Part shown: piece after piece, positions 8,903 to 18,157 of the stretch
Numbering within the stretch: position 1 is the stretch's first letter
Layout of the letters: each line of letters begins with the position of its first letter
From: Ktedonobacter racemifer DSM 44963
Lineage (GTDB): Bacteria; Chloroflexota; Ktedonobacteria; Ktedonobacterales; Ktedonobacteraceae
Length of the DNA stretch: 64,000 nt
Reading direction: 5' to 3'
Assembly: GCF_000178855.1 (NCBI RefSeq)
Contig: NZ_ADVG01000004.1
Span: 1,798,001-1,862,000, forward strand
The notes under the pieces: generated by a model
Databases searched by the model: none
What the model saw: the letters and a program-made list of their open reading frames with translations, nothing else
What the model was told of the DNA's origin: nothing
Program-made: the position numbers and the translations under genes

Positions 8903-9013
8903 TTTCCTCTTTTCTCCTACGTCTGTTCAATTGGTCCTCTCAGTATTGTATCCTAACAGGCGAGTGTTGCACCACCAGTCCTTATTTAGAGCAGCGTCGT
9001 ACCACACAAACAA

Positions 9014-9047
9014 GAAGGGATGGCCTCATCTTTGAGACCATCCCTTC
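9014..9047 (-). terminator. Hairpin after the S53 peptidase gene
   Basis: Arms 9014-9028 and 9033-9047 pair over 15 bases with one mismatch and a 4-base loop, 26 bases beyond the peptidase stop. The following bases are only moderately T-rich, so termination strength is uncertain. Confidence 0.65.
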
Positions 9048-9073
9048 GGGTTGGGTATGACTGACTAGCCTGG

Positions 9074-12001
9074 CTAGTGAACGTTTACATCATCGAAGAG
9101 GGTGTAAGTGGGATCGCCAGCGTAGTTGTCATCATGGCTGGTCAGGGTAAGGGTATACGAGTGACCCGCCGTGACCGTGGCTGAGACCTGGACCCAGGTG
9201 GAGTTGTTGGTGCAGGTTTTAGCCAGGATGGTGCTGGTGGTGTTACTCGTGTTGTCCTTAAGGGTCGCTGTGGCCCAGTCATAGGTGACGGTATCGGGGC
9301 AGGTGACGCGGTACCAGAAGGAGAGCGTGCCACTGCCGCTGGGAACAGTAAAGGTCTGGCTGATACTGCTATCACCGTTGGTGGCTGAAGAGCCGCCCGC
9401 CTCACCAGAGTAGCTGCCTGAGTGAGCAGTACTGCTGATCGAGGTCGTGCCCGCAGTGGTCCAGCCGGAGAAGGACCCGGTCTCAAAACCAGGGTTCGTC
9501 ACCGGATTGGTGGCCGCCGCGGAGAGCGCCACATCATCAAAGAGGGTATATGTGGCATCGCCAGCGTAGTTGTCGTCGTGACTGGTCAGAGTCAATGTGT
9601 ACGAGTGACCCGAGGTTACTCCGGCCGAGACCTGGACCCAGGTGGAGTTGTTGGTGCAGGTTTTGGCCAGGATGGTGCTGGTGGTGTTGCTCGTGTTGTC
9701 CTTGAGGGTGGCCGTGGCCCAGTCATAGGTGACGGTATCGGGACAGGTGACGCGGTACCAGAAGGAGAGTGTGCCACTGCCGCTGGGAACGGTAAAGGTC
9801 TGGCTGATGCTGCTATCGCCATTGGTTGGCGAAGTGCTACCTGCCTCACCAGAGTAGCTGCCTGAGTGAGCAGTAGTGCTGGTCGAGGTCGTGCCTGCCG
9901 TAGTCCAACCCGAGAGTGACCCGGTCTCGAAGCCGCCATTGGTGATGCCGCCGCCACCGCCCGAGGTCGTGACCGTGACCGTAACGGAGGCAGTATGCGT
10001 AGCACTCCCCTCGGTACCCGTGACCGTAACGGTATACGTACCCGCCGCGACCGACGAGCCTACGCTGACTGTTAAGGTCGAGGAACCGCCCGCCGTGACC
10101 GAGGTGGGGCTTAGCGATGCGGTTGGGCCAGCAGGCGAGACGCTCGCGGAGAGGCTCACTGTGCCCGCCGATCCAGTCGTGACTGCTGTACTGATCGTAG
10201 AGGTGCCATTGCCACCCTGGGCAATTGAGAGACTGGTGGGATTGGCGCTGATAGAAAAGTCATTGGTGCCGCCAGTGGTACCAGCCGCGTCACGCGCGAA
10301 GTTCCAGACGTCTGGGGTACCAATGCCGGTCGCCAGATCATAGCCAGTGCCTGCATTGTAGAAGAGGTTGTTGCCGCTGGTCACATCGTGATAGGCTGTG
10401 TAGGTCTGGCTGGTATTGAAGAGGGTATAGAGCTCGGCGTTAACGTTGCCAAGCGTGCTCTTGCCCTGGCCTGCCAGGTAGGAGTTAACGTCCGCGGCCA
10501 CGCCAGCCCATAGGGGAGCCGCCGCGCTGGTGCCGCCAACTGCGATCCAGCCCGCTGAGCCGGAGGAGCAGCCCGATGCGCTCACGGTACAGTAGACGGA
10601 GTAGCCGGACGCGGGATCGGCATCGGCCGATACATCGGGGACATGGCGCATGCTGTTGCTATCCACACCCGTGCCACTCTGATAGGAGGGTTTGGAGAAG
10701 TAGGTGCTATAGCCGCCGCCACCGCCCGCGCCTTTGGGGCTGCGCTGGGTATCGCTGGGATTGGACCAGGCCGACTCGCTGCCGTAGCTGCTGCCGCTTC
10801 CCAGTTGCAGGTTGGTACCACCAACGCCGACCACGTGGGGATCGTCGGCAGGCGAGTCTACCGCCAGGCTGGTATTGTTGCAGTCGTAGGCACCAGAGTC
10901 ACCAGAGGCAGCGAAGAAGGATTGGCCCTGCGAAGATCCCTGAAGGAAAATATTATCCAGGGCGCTCAGCTCAGAGGTGCCTGAAGAGGCCTCACAGAGA
11001 CCCCAGCTGGTGCTGGTGACCTTGGCGACATTATCGGTGACGATCTTGTTATAGGTATCGTTGACACCAGTCGTCGAGTTGGGTCCAATGTAGATCTTCT
11101 GGGTCGCGCCCGGAGCGATGGCCGAGACAACCTCCATATCCAGTTCGACCTCGATGGCACCAGCACCCGCTGTATTGGTGGCTCCATCCACCAGGACATT
11201 GGAGTACTTGGCCGATCCCAGGCTGTACTGGCTGAGATAGGTGTTGACGTCCGAGGCGTTATACCCATCCAGCTCAAAGATAGCGACGGTCTGCCCGCTG
11301 CCATTGGCGCTGCTGATCAGCGAGTTCATGTCGTAGGCAGTGCGCAGATCGGTCGGTGTATAACCGCCGCCAGGGCCTGCGGCAGGCGCCAGGCGCGTTG
11401 CGGGATGATAATGCGCCACATTGTCCAGGCCGCTGATGTTGAGCACCAGGCCAGAGAGATTGGCCGGGACAGACGGTTCGCTGGTAGGAGCGTAGACGGT
11501 GCTCCCATTGAGCGCGTAATCGGCGATTGTGATGTTGAAGGCGCGCTCAACAGCAGAGATAGATCCAGATGCATCGATTAAGAGGCGGTTTGAAGCAACC
11601 GAGCTGACCTGTAAGCCCTGGCTGTGCAGGTAGCTAACGACTGACCTGACGCTAGCTTCAGTGGGGCTAAACTGCGTGGCGAATTGCTGGGGCGTCAGGT
11701 ACTGGTGGTACAGCGAGGAATGCGGGTCGCTCTGAGCGCGTACCAGGGCCTCCAGCGTGGCCTTATTGCGCAGATTGAGCGCGATAGAGAGCTGGAGTTG
11801 CCGGTTTGCGGACGAGGTGTGTAGAGGCGAGTGGTGCTGTAGGGCGGGAACCAGGTGCCCGGATATGATTGAGCGTCCACTGGGCGGCGCCGCCTGAACG
11901 GCCGTAGAATGTAAGAGAAACGCTGGCACGATCATCGTAATCGTAGCCAGGACGAAGATCGCCCAACGCCGGGGCGATAGTCGAAGAAATATGTTCTTCA
12001 A
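9074..12001 (-). CDS. Secreted S53 (sedolisin/kumamolisin-like) serine-carboxyl peptidase with duplicated C-terminal modules
   Basis: The 975-residue protein starts with a signal peptide (to about 'AVQAA', 34-38), then a pro-kumamolisin activation domain (about 45-190) and an S53 catalytic domain (about 215-572). The catalytic set is visible: Glu284 and Asp288 (ExxxD), oxyanion Asp368 in 'AASGDSG', and Ser492 in 'GGTSAAAP'; the calcium loop is near Asp539 ('HDVTSGNN'). These enzymes digest protein at acidic pH outside the cell. A Ser/Thr-rich immunoglobulin-like stretch (580-680) and two nearly identical modules of about 140 residues ('GFETG..SGWTTAGTTS') end the protein and probably bind polymer or surface. 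It is monocistronic. Confidence 0.92.
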   Translation of the reverse strand: MKNIFLRLSPRRWAIFVLATITMIVPAFLLHSTAVQAAPPSGRSIISGHLVPALQHHSPLHTSSANRQLQLSIALNLRNKATLEALVRAQSDPHSSLYHQYLTPQQFATQFSPTEASVRSVVSYLHSQGLQVSSVASNRLLIDASGSISAVERAFNITIADYALNGSTVYAPTSEPSVPANLSGLVLNISGLDNVAHYHPATRLAPAAGPGGGYTPTDLRTAYDMNSLISSANGSGQTVAIFELDGYNASDVNTYLSQYSLGSAKYSNVLVDGATNTAGAGAIEVELDMEVVSAIAPGATQKIYIGPNSTTGVNDTYNKIVTDNVAKVTSTSWGLCEASSGTSELSALDNIFLQGSSQGQSFFAASGDSGAYDCNNTSLAVDSPADDPHVVGVGGTNLQLGSGSSYGSESAWSNPSDTQRSPKGAGGGGGYSTYFSKPSYQSGTGVDSNSMRHVPDVSADADPASGYSVYCTVSASGCSSGSAGWIAVGGTSAAAPLWAGVAADVNSYLAGQGKSTLGNVNAELYTLFNTSQTYTAYHDVTSGNNLFYNAGTGYDLATGIGTPDVWNFARDAAGTTGGTNDFSISANPTSLSIAQGGNGTSTISTAVTTGSAGTVSLSASVSPAGPTASLSPTSVTAGGSSTLTVSVGSSVAAGTYTVTVTGTEGSATHTASVTVTVTTSGGGGGITNGGFETGSLSGWTTAGTTSTSTTAHSGSYSGEAGSTSPTNGDSSISQTFTVPSGSGTLSFWYRVTCPDTVTYDWATATLKDNTSNTTSTILAKTCTNNSTWVQVSAGVTSGHSYTLTLTSHDDNYAGDATYTLFDDVALSAAATNPVTNPGFETGSFSGWTTAGTTSISSTAHSGSYSGEAGGSSATNGDSSISQTFTVPSGSGTLSFWYRVTCPDTVTYDWATATLKDNTSNTTSTILAKTCTNNSTWVQVSATVTAGHSYTLTLTSHDDNYAGDPTYTLFDDVNVH
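9088..9949 (-). repeat. Tandem duplication of a 0.42-kb C-terminal module inside the S53 peptidase
   Basis: DNA at about 9088-9505 and 9532-9949 is nearly the same at an offset of 444 bases. It encodes the two C-terminal modules. High DNA-level identity suggests recent duplication or ongoing gene conversion. Confidence 0.85.
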
Positions 12002-12369
12002 GGCTGAACCTCGCTCTAGAAGCCCTGGCGCGCGCTAGCGGCCCTGGCTCCCCTACTCTACCAGGAGGTGCAAGATAGTCGCCACCTGGTCACAGTACAC
12101 AGAAGGGGATACAGTTTGCGCCCCTTCTCAAGGTGAAACGGGTAGTCTGCCTCCACCCCGCCAACAGGCAAAGGGATGGATTAGGAGAATATTACCTCAT
12201 CATGCTTTCGCGCCACTTCAGCCATGTCTTCTGCGCCCAATGCCCTTTTGAAGCACTTTCATGCATAGAAAGTGCTCTATGTCTTACCCCATCTTCTCTA
12301 AGCCCGGCCTCTCATACAAAGACTTATATAAGACTTGTATTCGTTTTTGCCTCGGCTCGCTCTGCTCGC

Positions 12370-12455
12370 CTCGGGGAAAGGGGGTGTGGGGTGGCAAACG
12401 GCAAAGCCGTTTGCCACCCCACACCCCCTTTCCCCGAGAGCGCCGCAGGCGCGAA
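12370..12455. repeat. 33-bp-arm palindrome abutting a conserved GC-rich box
   Basis: Perfect arms 12370-12402 and 12406-12438 surround an AAA loop (tip GGCAAAGCC). The box AGCGCCGCAGGCGCGAA follows directly at 12439-12455. The same box, or its reverse complement, abuts the palindromes near 22453 and 30133. Confidence 0.85.
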
Positions 12456-12544
12456 GCCACTCTTGTCGCGAGAAAGCGCTTGTGAGGAAGAGCATTCTTC
12501 CCTTTCTCACAAGAAGTTGAAAGCCCTGAGTTCGCCCTGGTTGT

Positions 12545-12622
12545 GGTATGGGGATGTAGCATGGGCATTCGCCCATACTACATCCCCATACCATCCTAAC
12601 CTTTAAGCGCCGCAGGCGCGAA
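12545..12622. repeat. 22-bp-arm palindrome followed by the same GC-rich box
   Basis: Arms 12545-12566 and 12571-12592 pair with one mismatch around ATTC. Fourteen bases later the box AGCGCCGCAGGCGCGAA recurs exactly (12606-12622). Confidence 0.8.
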
Positions 12623-12886
12623 AGCTTACGCTAAGGGCGGACCTTGGAGAAGTCGCGGAAAATTGCCTGCAAGACAGTTGATAACTGAACTGTTTAAAAG
12701 TATACTAATTCGAGCAGCCAGGCGAAAGGCGCGCCTGGAGGTTCCGGGCGAGGCTCATTTGTCTTGCCAGAGAAGCAAAGGAGGGCGGCAAGTCCTCTCA
12801 TTTCTTGTAAGGGATGAGGGCTCTTTGCCACAATCAGTATAGAGAGCAAGCATGTTGCTGTTGAGCAAGATGTATATCGTCTACTC

Positions 12887-13309
12887 ATGAAGACATCTGT
12901 TCTCCTGGATGATAGCGATCGTCAATTCTTCGCTTCATATGGGGTGAACACACGTCGGTACTGGGCATTGCAACACCTGGATGAGCAGCAGGGTTGTTCG
13001 ATGGTAGAGTTAAGTCGCGTTTTGTTTACGGATAAAAGTAACGTGACCGGCATTGTTGACCGGCTGGAGAGTCAGCAGCTTGTTGAGCGCAAGACTGATC
13101 CTGGCGACCGGCGTGTGATCCTGATCACGCTGACAGCGCAGGGCCGTCAACTGCGAGATCACTTACATGGGCTGCATGAAGCTCATATCTGCAAACAATT
13201 GAATATTGTCGATATTGAGCAGTTAGCTCATGTGCGCGATTGCCTGCGTGCATTCAGCGAGAATATCGAGCTCTACCTGGAACAGATCAAAGCTTCATCT
13301 CTGCCCTGA
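12887..13309 (+). CDS. MarR family transcriptional regulator
   Basis: The 140-residue protein has the winged helix-turn-helix of MarR regulators: recognition region 'MVELSRVLFTDKSNVTGIVDRLESQQLVER' (near 38-67) and the wing 'DPGDRRVILITLTAQG' (near 70-85). It probably binds DNA as a dimer and is released by a small molecule. The start at 12887 begins 'MKTSVLLDDSDRQFF' and no strong ribosome site is seen before it. It lies 250 bases upstream of the sugar ABC operon in the same direction, so it could control that operon, but no operator was identified. Confidence 0.85.
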   Translation: MKTSVLLDDSDRQFFASYGVNTRRYWALQHLDEQQGCSMVELSRVLFTDKSNVTGIVDRLESQQLVERKTDPGDRRVILITLTAQGRQLRDHLHGLHEAHICKQLNIVDIEQLAHVRDCLRAFSENIELYLEQIKASSLP

Positions 13310-13563
13310 TACACCTGAAAAGCGTACCAGACAGGCTCTACGCCAGCAGTACCGATATCCACACTATCCATCACGCAGTGTTGCGTGGAAAATTTCCTGG
13401 CACCTATGCCTATTCTATTCGTTCTCGCTTATGTAGTACGCTATGCATAGATACATGCTGATTTTCTTATAACGCATGTGCTTTGTGTTTGCTACTCTGG
13501 AGCCGTGGCTCATAGTCTATATGAGTAATTATAAATCTCTCTATTTTATGGAGGTTCGAGGTC

Positions 13564-14852
13564 ATGTCATTGAAGCGTGTCCTATCACTCTTGCTCCCGC
13601 TCACGATCCTGTGCGCGATGCTCCTGTCGGCTTGTGGCGGTGCAGATTCTTCTTCTTCCCCATCGACGGGGCCTGTCACTCTGAATTACTGGTACACCGA
13701 GGGAACGGCTGAAGCCCCTGTGATTCTTGATCTGATCAAACAGTTCGAGAGCCAGAACCCCAATATCAAGATCAACGCTCAGCTCGTTCCATTCGCCGAT
13801 GCCCAGGCCAAGTTCGCGACGGCGGCCCAGGCGGGTACCGCTCCCGACTTCCTGCGTTCCGATGTGGGTTGGGCGACCCAGTTTGCCTCCTCACGCTACC
13901 TCCTCCCGATTGATCCGATGGTCTCGCAGAGCGACCTGGCCGACTATCTGCCTTCGGCGCTCAACTACGACAAATATAATGGCAAGCTCTATGGCCTGCC
14001 CCAGGTGACCGACTTCCTGGCCATGCTCTACAATAAAGATGTTCTTGCCAAAGCCGGGATTACCACCCCCCCTACCACGATGAAGGACTTCGAGGCCGAC
14101 GCCCTGAAGGTCCAGCAGTCGAAGGCCGCCAAGTATAGCTTTGAGACCTCTGGCGCCTCCTACTTCGCCCTGCCCTTCTTCTGGTCATTCGGTGGCGGCA
14201 TGATCGACAACAACAGCAAGATCCAGGTTAACAGCCAGGGTTCGGTTGATGGTATGAACTTCCTGACCAAATTGCAGAACCAGGACAAAGTCATGCCAGC
14301 CAAGGTCGACTTCAACAATGGCTACAACAACATGACCACCGATTTCAAAGATGGTCAGACCGCCATGATCTTCCAGGGTCCCTGGGAGGTTTCGAACATC
14401 CTTACCGGTTCCGCCTTTACCTCCAACCACAGCAATCTGGGTATCGCCGCGATCCCCGCGGGCCCCACGGGTGTGACTGGCTCCCCAACGGGCGGCCATA
14501 CCTACGTGATCTACGCTGGCACCAAGCATCCTGAAGAGTCCTACAAGTTCATCTAGTACAGATCTCCTTCATGAGCTCGACCAGCAGCCAGGTTGCGATT
14601 GCCAAAGCCAACCATACGCTGCCCACACGCCAGTCGGCCTATGCTGACAGCACGGTCAAGTCTGATCCAGTCATCTCTGGCTACTACGCTGTTCGCCAGG
14701 TAGCGGTCAGCCGCCCTGTGATTCCTCAGGGTGGACAGCTGTTCAAAGACTTCGATCCTGCCGTTCAGGCCATCCTGGCTGGCGCGAAGGCTCCTGCCGA
14801 TGCCCTCAATGGCGTGGCAGCTAGCTGGCAGAAGCTTCTGGCTTCAAACTAA
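13564..14852 (+). pseudogene. Sugar ABC transporter substrate-binding lipoprotein (family 1), frameshifted
   Basis: Residues 1-330 form a family 1 sugar-binding protein with lipobox 'LLSAC' (Cys24) and family segments such as 'LNYWYTEG' and 'LPQVTDFLAMLYNKD'. The frame ends at a TAG (14554-14556) just after 'EESYKFI'. The expected continuation, 'FMSSTSSQVAIAKANHTLPTRQSAY', is intact in another frame from about 14568 to the stop at 14852, so a small indel around 14553-14567 breaks the gene. GGAGG at 13550-13554 supports the start. Two permeases follow, so loss of this receptor would disable the system unless the lesion is a sequencing error. Confidence 0.85.
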
Positions 14853-14861
14853 GCTGATGGC

Positions 14862-14922
14862 TTTTCTGTGATGGGTGTACCGTGGCAGCCTACGGCTGCC
14901 ACGGTACACCCATCACAGAAAA
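14862..14922 (+). terminator. 29-bp-arm palindrome between binding protein and permease genes
   Basis: Perfect arms 14862-14890 and 14894-14922 with a TAC loop begin nine bases after the binding-protein stop. Intercistronic hairpins after binding-protein genes commonly protect or partly terminate the message so that the receptor is made in excess over the permeases; that role here is inferred. Confidence 0.75.
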
Positions 14923-14961
14923 ATTTTCTCCACGCGATGGTTGAGAGGAGACACGTGTATC

Positions 14962-15951
14962 ATGGCAGTAATTACCGAACCGCCTGGTTCAAATTTATCT
15001 GCCCAGCAGGTCAAACGCGAGAGGAAGCAGCAGTTTAAGATTGCTGGTCGCGCCTATCTCTGGCTTCTGCCCATACTCATCAGTATGGCAGTTATTGTCT
15101 ACTACCCCCTGATTTATGGCATTGTGCTAAGCTTTACCAATGCCAATCAAGATAACATCGCACTCCACCTGGGTAGTACCACTCTCCCGGCGACATACAA
15201 ATTTGTTGGCTTTCAAAACTATATCGATATCATCCAGAGCTGGTTTACGCCCGGCAGCGATGGAGCGCATATCCTCTTACAAACCGTGATCTGGATTGTC
15301 GCCAATATCGTGCTGCACTTTGTTATCAGCCTGGGACTGGCCCTCATTCTGAATCGCAAAATGCGCTTCCGCGCCATCTATCGTGTCCTGTTGATGGTAC
15401 CCTGGGCCATGCCACAGTATGTATCCGCCTTTGGCTGGCTTTTCCTCTTTAACCAGCAGTATGGTTTTATTGATGTGGCCCTGCAAAGCATGCACCTGCC
15501 CATCATTCCCTGGGCCTCGGATCCCAACTGGGCGATTGTCTCGGTCATTATCGTCAACGTCTGGCTCGGCATCCCCTTCACAACTGTTACGCTTCTGGGT
15601 GGACTTCAGAGTATTCCAACAGAGATGTACGAGGCATCCGCCATTGATGGAGCCACCCGTTGGCAGGCATTGCGCTTTATTACACTTCCCATGCTGCGCC
15701 CAATCGCCTTCCTGGTGACGCTACTGGATGTCATCTGGACGTTTAATGCCTTTAGCATCATCTATCTGATTACGCAGGGTGGCCCTTTCAATCGCACGCA
15801 GACACTGGTAACATACGCCTGGGTTCAGGCTATTCAGGGTAAGCAGCTCTTTGGCGTTGGTGGAGCCTATGGCGTCATCATCCTGTTGATCTTGCTCATC
15901 TTTACCTTCTTCTATTCGCGACTGTTGCGTGCTAATGAGACTGTCTACTAG
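14962..15951 (+). CDS. Sugar ABC transporter permease, MalF/UgpA type
   Basis: A 329-residue inner-membrane permease with about six helices. The first is near residues 30-48 ('YLWLLPILISMAVIVYYPL'). The cytoplasmic EAA loop that docks the ATPase is 'EMYEASAIDGATRWQALRFITLPML'. The ATG at 14962 is preferred over one at 14875, which lies inside the palindrome; GAGAGGAG at 14943-14950 precedes it. It pairs with the next permease. No ATPase gene is nearby, so a shared MsmK/UgpC-like ATPase elsewhere is likely. Confidence 0.9.
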   Translation: MAVITEPPGSNLSAQQVKRERKQQFKIAGRAYLWLLPILISMAVIVYYPLIYGIVLSFTNANQDNIALHLGSTTLPATYKFVGFQNYIDIIQSWFTPGSDGAHILLQTVIWIVANIVLHFVISLGLALILNRKMRFRAIYRVLLMVPWAMPQYVSAFGWLFLFNQQYGFIDVALQSMHLPIIPWASDPNWAIVSVIIVNVWLGIPFTTVTLLGGLQSIPTEMYEASAIDGATRWQALRFITLPMLRPIAFLVTLLDVIWTFNAFSIIYLITQGGPFNRTQTLVTYAWVQAIQGKQLFGVGGAYGVIILLILLIFTFFYSRLLRANETVY

Positions 15952-15971
15952 GCAGGCAAAAGGAAAGACCC

Positions 15972-16886
15972 ATGGCAGAAATTACTGATAGAGTGAGTCA
16001 ACCTTCTCTGAGTAGTCAGAAGGTTGTGCAGAAGAGACGCAGTGGAAAGCGCATCGGCCGCACGCTTGAGTCGCTGGGGGCGCACCTGATCATGATTATC
16101 GTGGTCATTCTCTGCGTCTTCCCCCTGATTGTGATCATAGCGACCTCGCTCAAGCAGCCGCAGGACATCTTTACGGCCAGTTTCCAGCTCTTCCCGTCTC
16201 ACCCCACGCTGGACAACTACGCCCATGTTTTGACTGACAATGGTGGCATCTTTTTCACCTGGGCCTTTAACAGCTTCAAGATCGCCATTCTGACAACGAT
16301 TGTGGGCGTCCTTTTCGCGGCCCCGGCGGCCTACGCCGTCTCACGCTGGAACTTCCTGGGTAAGCAGACCATCCTGGTCTCCTTCTTGATTACACAGATG
16401 TTCCCGGGCGTGCTCCTGCTCGTGCCGCTGTACAATTTATATGTGCAGTTTAACCTGATCGATAATCACTACGGCCTGGTAATTGCCTATGCGACCACGG
16501 CCCTCCCTTTCAGCGTCTGGATGCTGAAAAACTTCTTTGATACTGTACCCAAAGAGCTGGACGAGGCGGCCTATGTTGATGGCTTGAGCTCGTTCCAGAC
16601 CTTCTGGCGCATCGTCCTGCCCCTGACCATTCCTGGCGTGGCCGTAGTTGGTTTCTTCAACTTCATGGCCGCCTGGAATGAGTTCGTGCTGGCCTTCACC
16701 TTCCTGAACGATGCCCATAACGTCACCCTGCCCGTGGGCATCAAGGACTACGTCCACAACTTCGGCGCGGACTGGCACCTGCTGACCGCTGCGGCCGTCC
16801 TGGTGACCATTCCTGTGCTCATTGTCTTCCTCTGGGCGCAGCGCTACCTCATCACCGGCCTTACCGGCGGCAGCGTCAAAGGCTAG
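15972..16886 (+). CDS. Sugar ABC transporter permease, MalG/UgpE type
   Basis: A 304-residue carbohydrate permease whose start follows the upstream permease by 20 bases, with AAGGAAAG before the ATG. The N-terminal cytoplasmic tail is basic, the first helix is near 36-57 ('LIMIIVVILCVFPLIVIIATSL'), and the EAA loop reads 'ELDEAAYVDGLSSFQTFWRIVLPL'. It forms the transmembrane channel with the preceding protein. The gene ends with adjacent TAG and TAA codons. Confidence 0.9.
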   Translation: MAEITDRVSQPSLSSQKVVQKRRSGKRIGRTLESLGAHLIMIIVVILCVFPLIVIIATSLKQPQDIFTASFQLFPSHPTLDNYAHVLTDNGGIFFTWAFNSFKIAILTTIVGVLFAAPAAYAVSRWNFLGKQTILVSFLITQMFPGVLLLVPLYNLYVQFNLIDNHYGLVIAYATTALPFSVWMLKNFFDTVPKELDEAAYVDGLSSFQTFWRIVLPLTIPGVAVVGFFNFMAAWNEFVLAFTFLNDAHNVTLPVGIKDYVHNFGADWHLLTAAAVLVTIPVLIVFLWAQRYLITGLTGGSVKG

Positions 16887-16900
16887 TAATCGCGCTTCCT

Positions 16901-16970
16901 ATCGGTACACCAGAATAAATTATAGGGTCCAGGCTAGCCTGGACCCTATAATTTATTCTGGTGTACCGAT
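16901..16970. terminator. Perfect 70-bp palindrome without a loop between convergent genes
   Basis: Bases 16901-16935 are the exact reverse complement of 16936-16970, with no spacer. It lies between the permease stop and the convergent zinc-ribbon gene, touching the latter's stop codon. It can act as a two-way terminator, but an uninterrupted 35-bp-arm palindrome is unusual because such DNA tends to be lost during replication. Confidence 0.8.
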
Positions 16971-18004
16971 TAGGGGAGAATCCAGACGCTGGCGTTGGTG
17001 AAGCTGACCTCGGTAGAGGTTTCTCCGTTGTAGGTGAGTAGCCCAACGTTCCCGCTAGAAAAGGACTTGTCCTTCACACGATTGACAAAGTGCTGGTTTA
17101 TGTAGAGTAAAATATCCGTTCCATGAGCGATCACTGTAAACAAATTTTTCTGGTTGTACCCACTCCTGAAATAGGGAGTATGCGAACCCTCCAGGATGAC
17201 AGGGCTGGCTCCATTCCTATTATAAGCAGTTAGATGGTATGTACCAGTAGTATCGACACGCCAGACATAATAGGTGTGAGTGCTGGATGAACTACGGAAA
17301 GTGATGCCGCCCGCGTATCCTTTGAGGATATTTACCTCGACCTGAAAGGCAAAATTCTCGTACATCTGTCCTGAGGTGCAGTAATAAAAATATTTTGGCC
17401 GTGTCTCGATGACATGGTAAGAGCCATTCTCGAATTGGCAGCTTGACGTATGCGTGTCTGATAGAGGCGAGGTTATGTTCCAATAACTCTTGTCGGCATC
17501 GCTCAAAGAATCAGCATCGATTGGCGGTTTGCTTGTCACACTTGAGTAGAGCGCCTGAGGATCAACTGTGCCATAATCCAGTTGTGCATTCTGTATCTTC
17601 TGCTGTAGATCTATGTTGGATGCGTTTGTGGTTGGAGGATGCTGAGGGTGCTGCAAGAATAAAATAGTGAACAGGCTACCCGCACTTATGGCAACTACGA
17701 GTATAAGAATAAAGGCCAGGATAAGCCCGATTTTTCCCCATCGTTTTGGTTGCCTGGGCACAATTGGCGTAATCACTACAGGGGCATAAGCTTGCATAGG
17801 CTGAGCGACTGGTGCATAGGTTGTATAGGGTGTGGGCGCTTGTAAGGTTTGCAAGCCTGAATTAGCATATTCGCGGAAGGCAGTTTCTTCCACAAAAGGT
17901 TCAGTTGGCTCAAAAGGCTCAGGAGGAATTTGAACCGGGGCCTGGCAGAAAGGACAAACCCCACTTCCTGCGGGTAGTTCAGCATGACAAATACGGCATT
18001 GCAT
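16970..18004 (-). CDS. Zinc-ribbon membrane protein with extracellular jelly-roll-like domain
   Basis: The 344-residue protein starts with a zinc ribbon (Cys3, Cys6, Cys17, Cys20), has a proline-rich linker, one membrane helix near 94-115 ('KIGLILAFILILVVAISAG') and an outer C-terminal domain. The last 130 residues ('AFQVEVNILKGYAGGITFRSS..YYVWRVDTTGTYHLT') resemble concanavalin-like folds of the 3-keto-disaccharide hydrolase/DUF1080 group, but no catalytic residue can be named. It may sense or bind carbohydrate. The ATG at 18002-18004 is the natural start. Function unknown. Confidence 0.7.
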   Translation of the reverse strand: MQCRICHAELPAGSGVCPFCQAPVQIPPEPFEPTEPFVEETAFREYANSGLQTLQAPTPYTTYAPVAQPMQAYAPVVITPIVPRQPKRWGKIGLILAFILILVVAISAGSLFTILFLQHPQHPPTTNASNIDLQQKIQNAQLDYGTVDPQALYSSVTSKPPIDADSLSDADKSYWNITSPLSDTHTSSCQFENGSYHVIETRPKYFYYCTSGQMYENFAFQVEVNILKGYAGGITFRSSSSTHTYYVWRVDTTGTYHLTAYNRNGASPVILEGSHTPYFRSGYNQKNLFTVIAHGTDILLYINQHFVNRVKDKSFSSGNVGLLTYNGETSTEVSFTNASVWILP

Positions 18005-18093
18005 ACGTATTTTGTTTCCTTACATATACTGATATGCTCTCAAATAGATGTGCTTGATTATGCCATATATCAGTCTGCTTGTATAGAGAGAAA

Positions 18094-18143
18094 GGGATGA
18101 GGTGTAGACACCTCCTCATCGGAGAATGCCCTTCCCTCATCCC
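18094..18143 (-). terminator. Nested hairpin after the glycosidase gene
   Basis: GGGATGAG (18094-18101) can pair with CTCATCCC (18136-18143), and a 7-bp dyad lies inside at 18099-18114. It begins 15 bases beyond the glycosidase stop. Weak T-run, so a probable rather than certain terminator. Confidence 0.5.
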
Positions 18144-18157
18144 ATGACTAGTTGTGG

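Larger units (their letters stand above)
12002..12886. other. 885-bp gene-free region with two long palindromes
   Basis: This stretch separates the peptidase promoter from the marR-like gene. It holds a small dyad at 12252-12276 (9-bp arms), the palindromes at 12370-12438 and 12545-12592, and two copies of the GC-rich box at 12439-12455 and 12606-12622. Short open frames cross the palindromes only because the sequence is symmetric. No protein gene can be supported. Confidence 0.7.

Noticed and set aside
12284..12606. Several overlapping frames in both directions
   Set aside because: They arise because the palindromes are readable on both strands; none has a ribosome site or protein-like composition.
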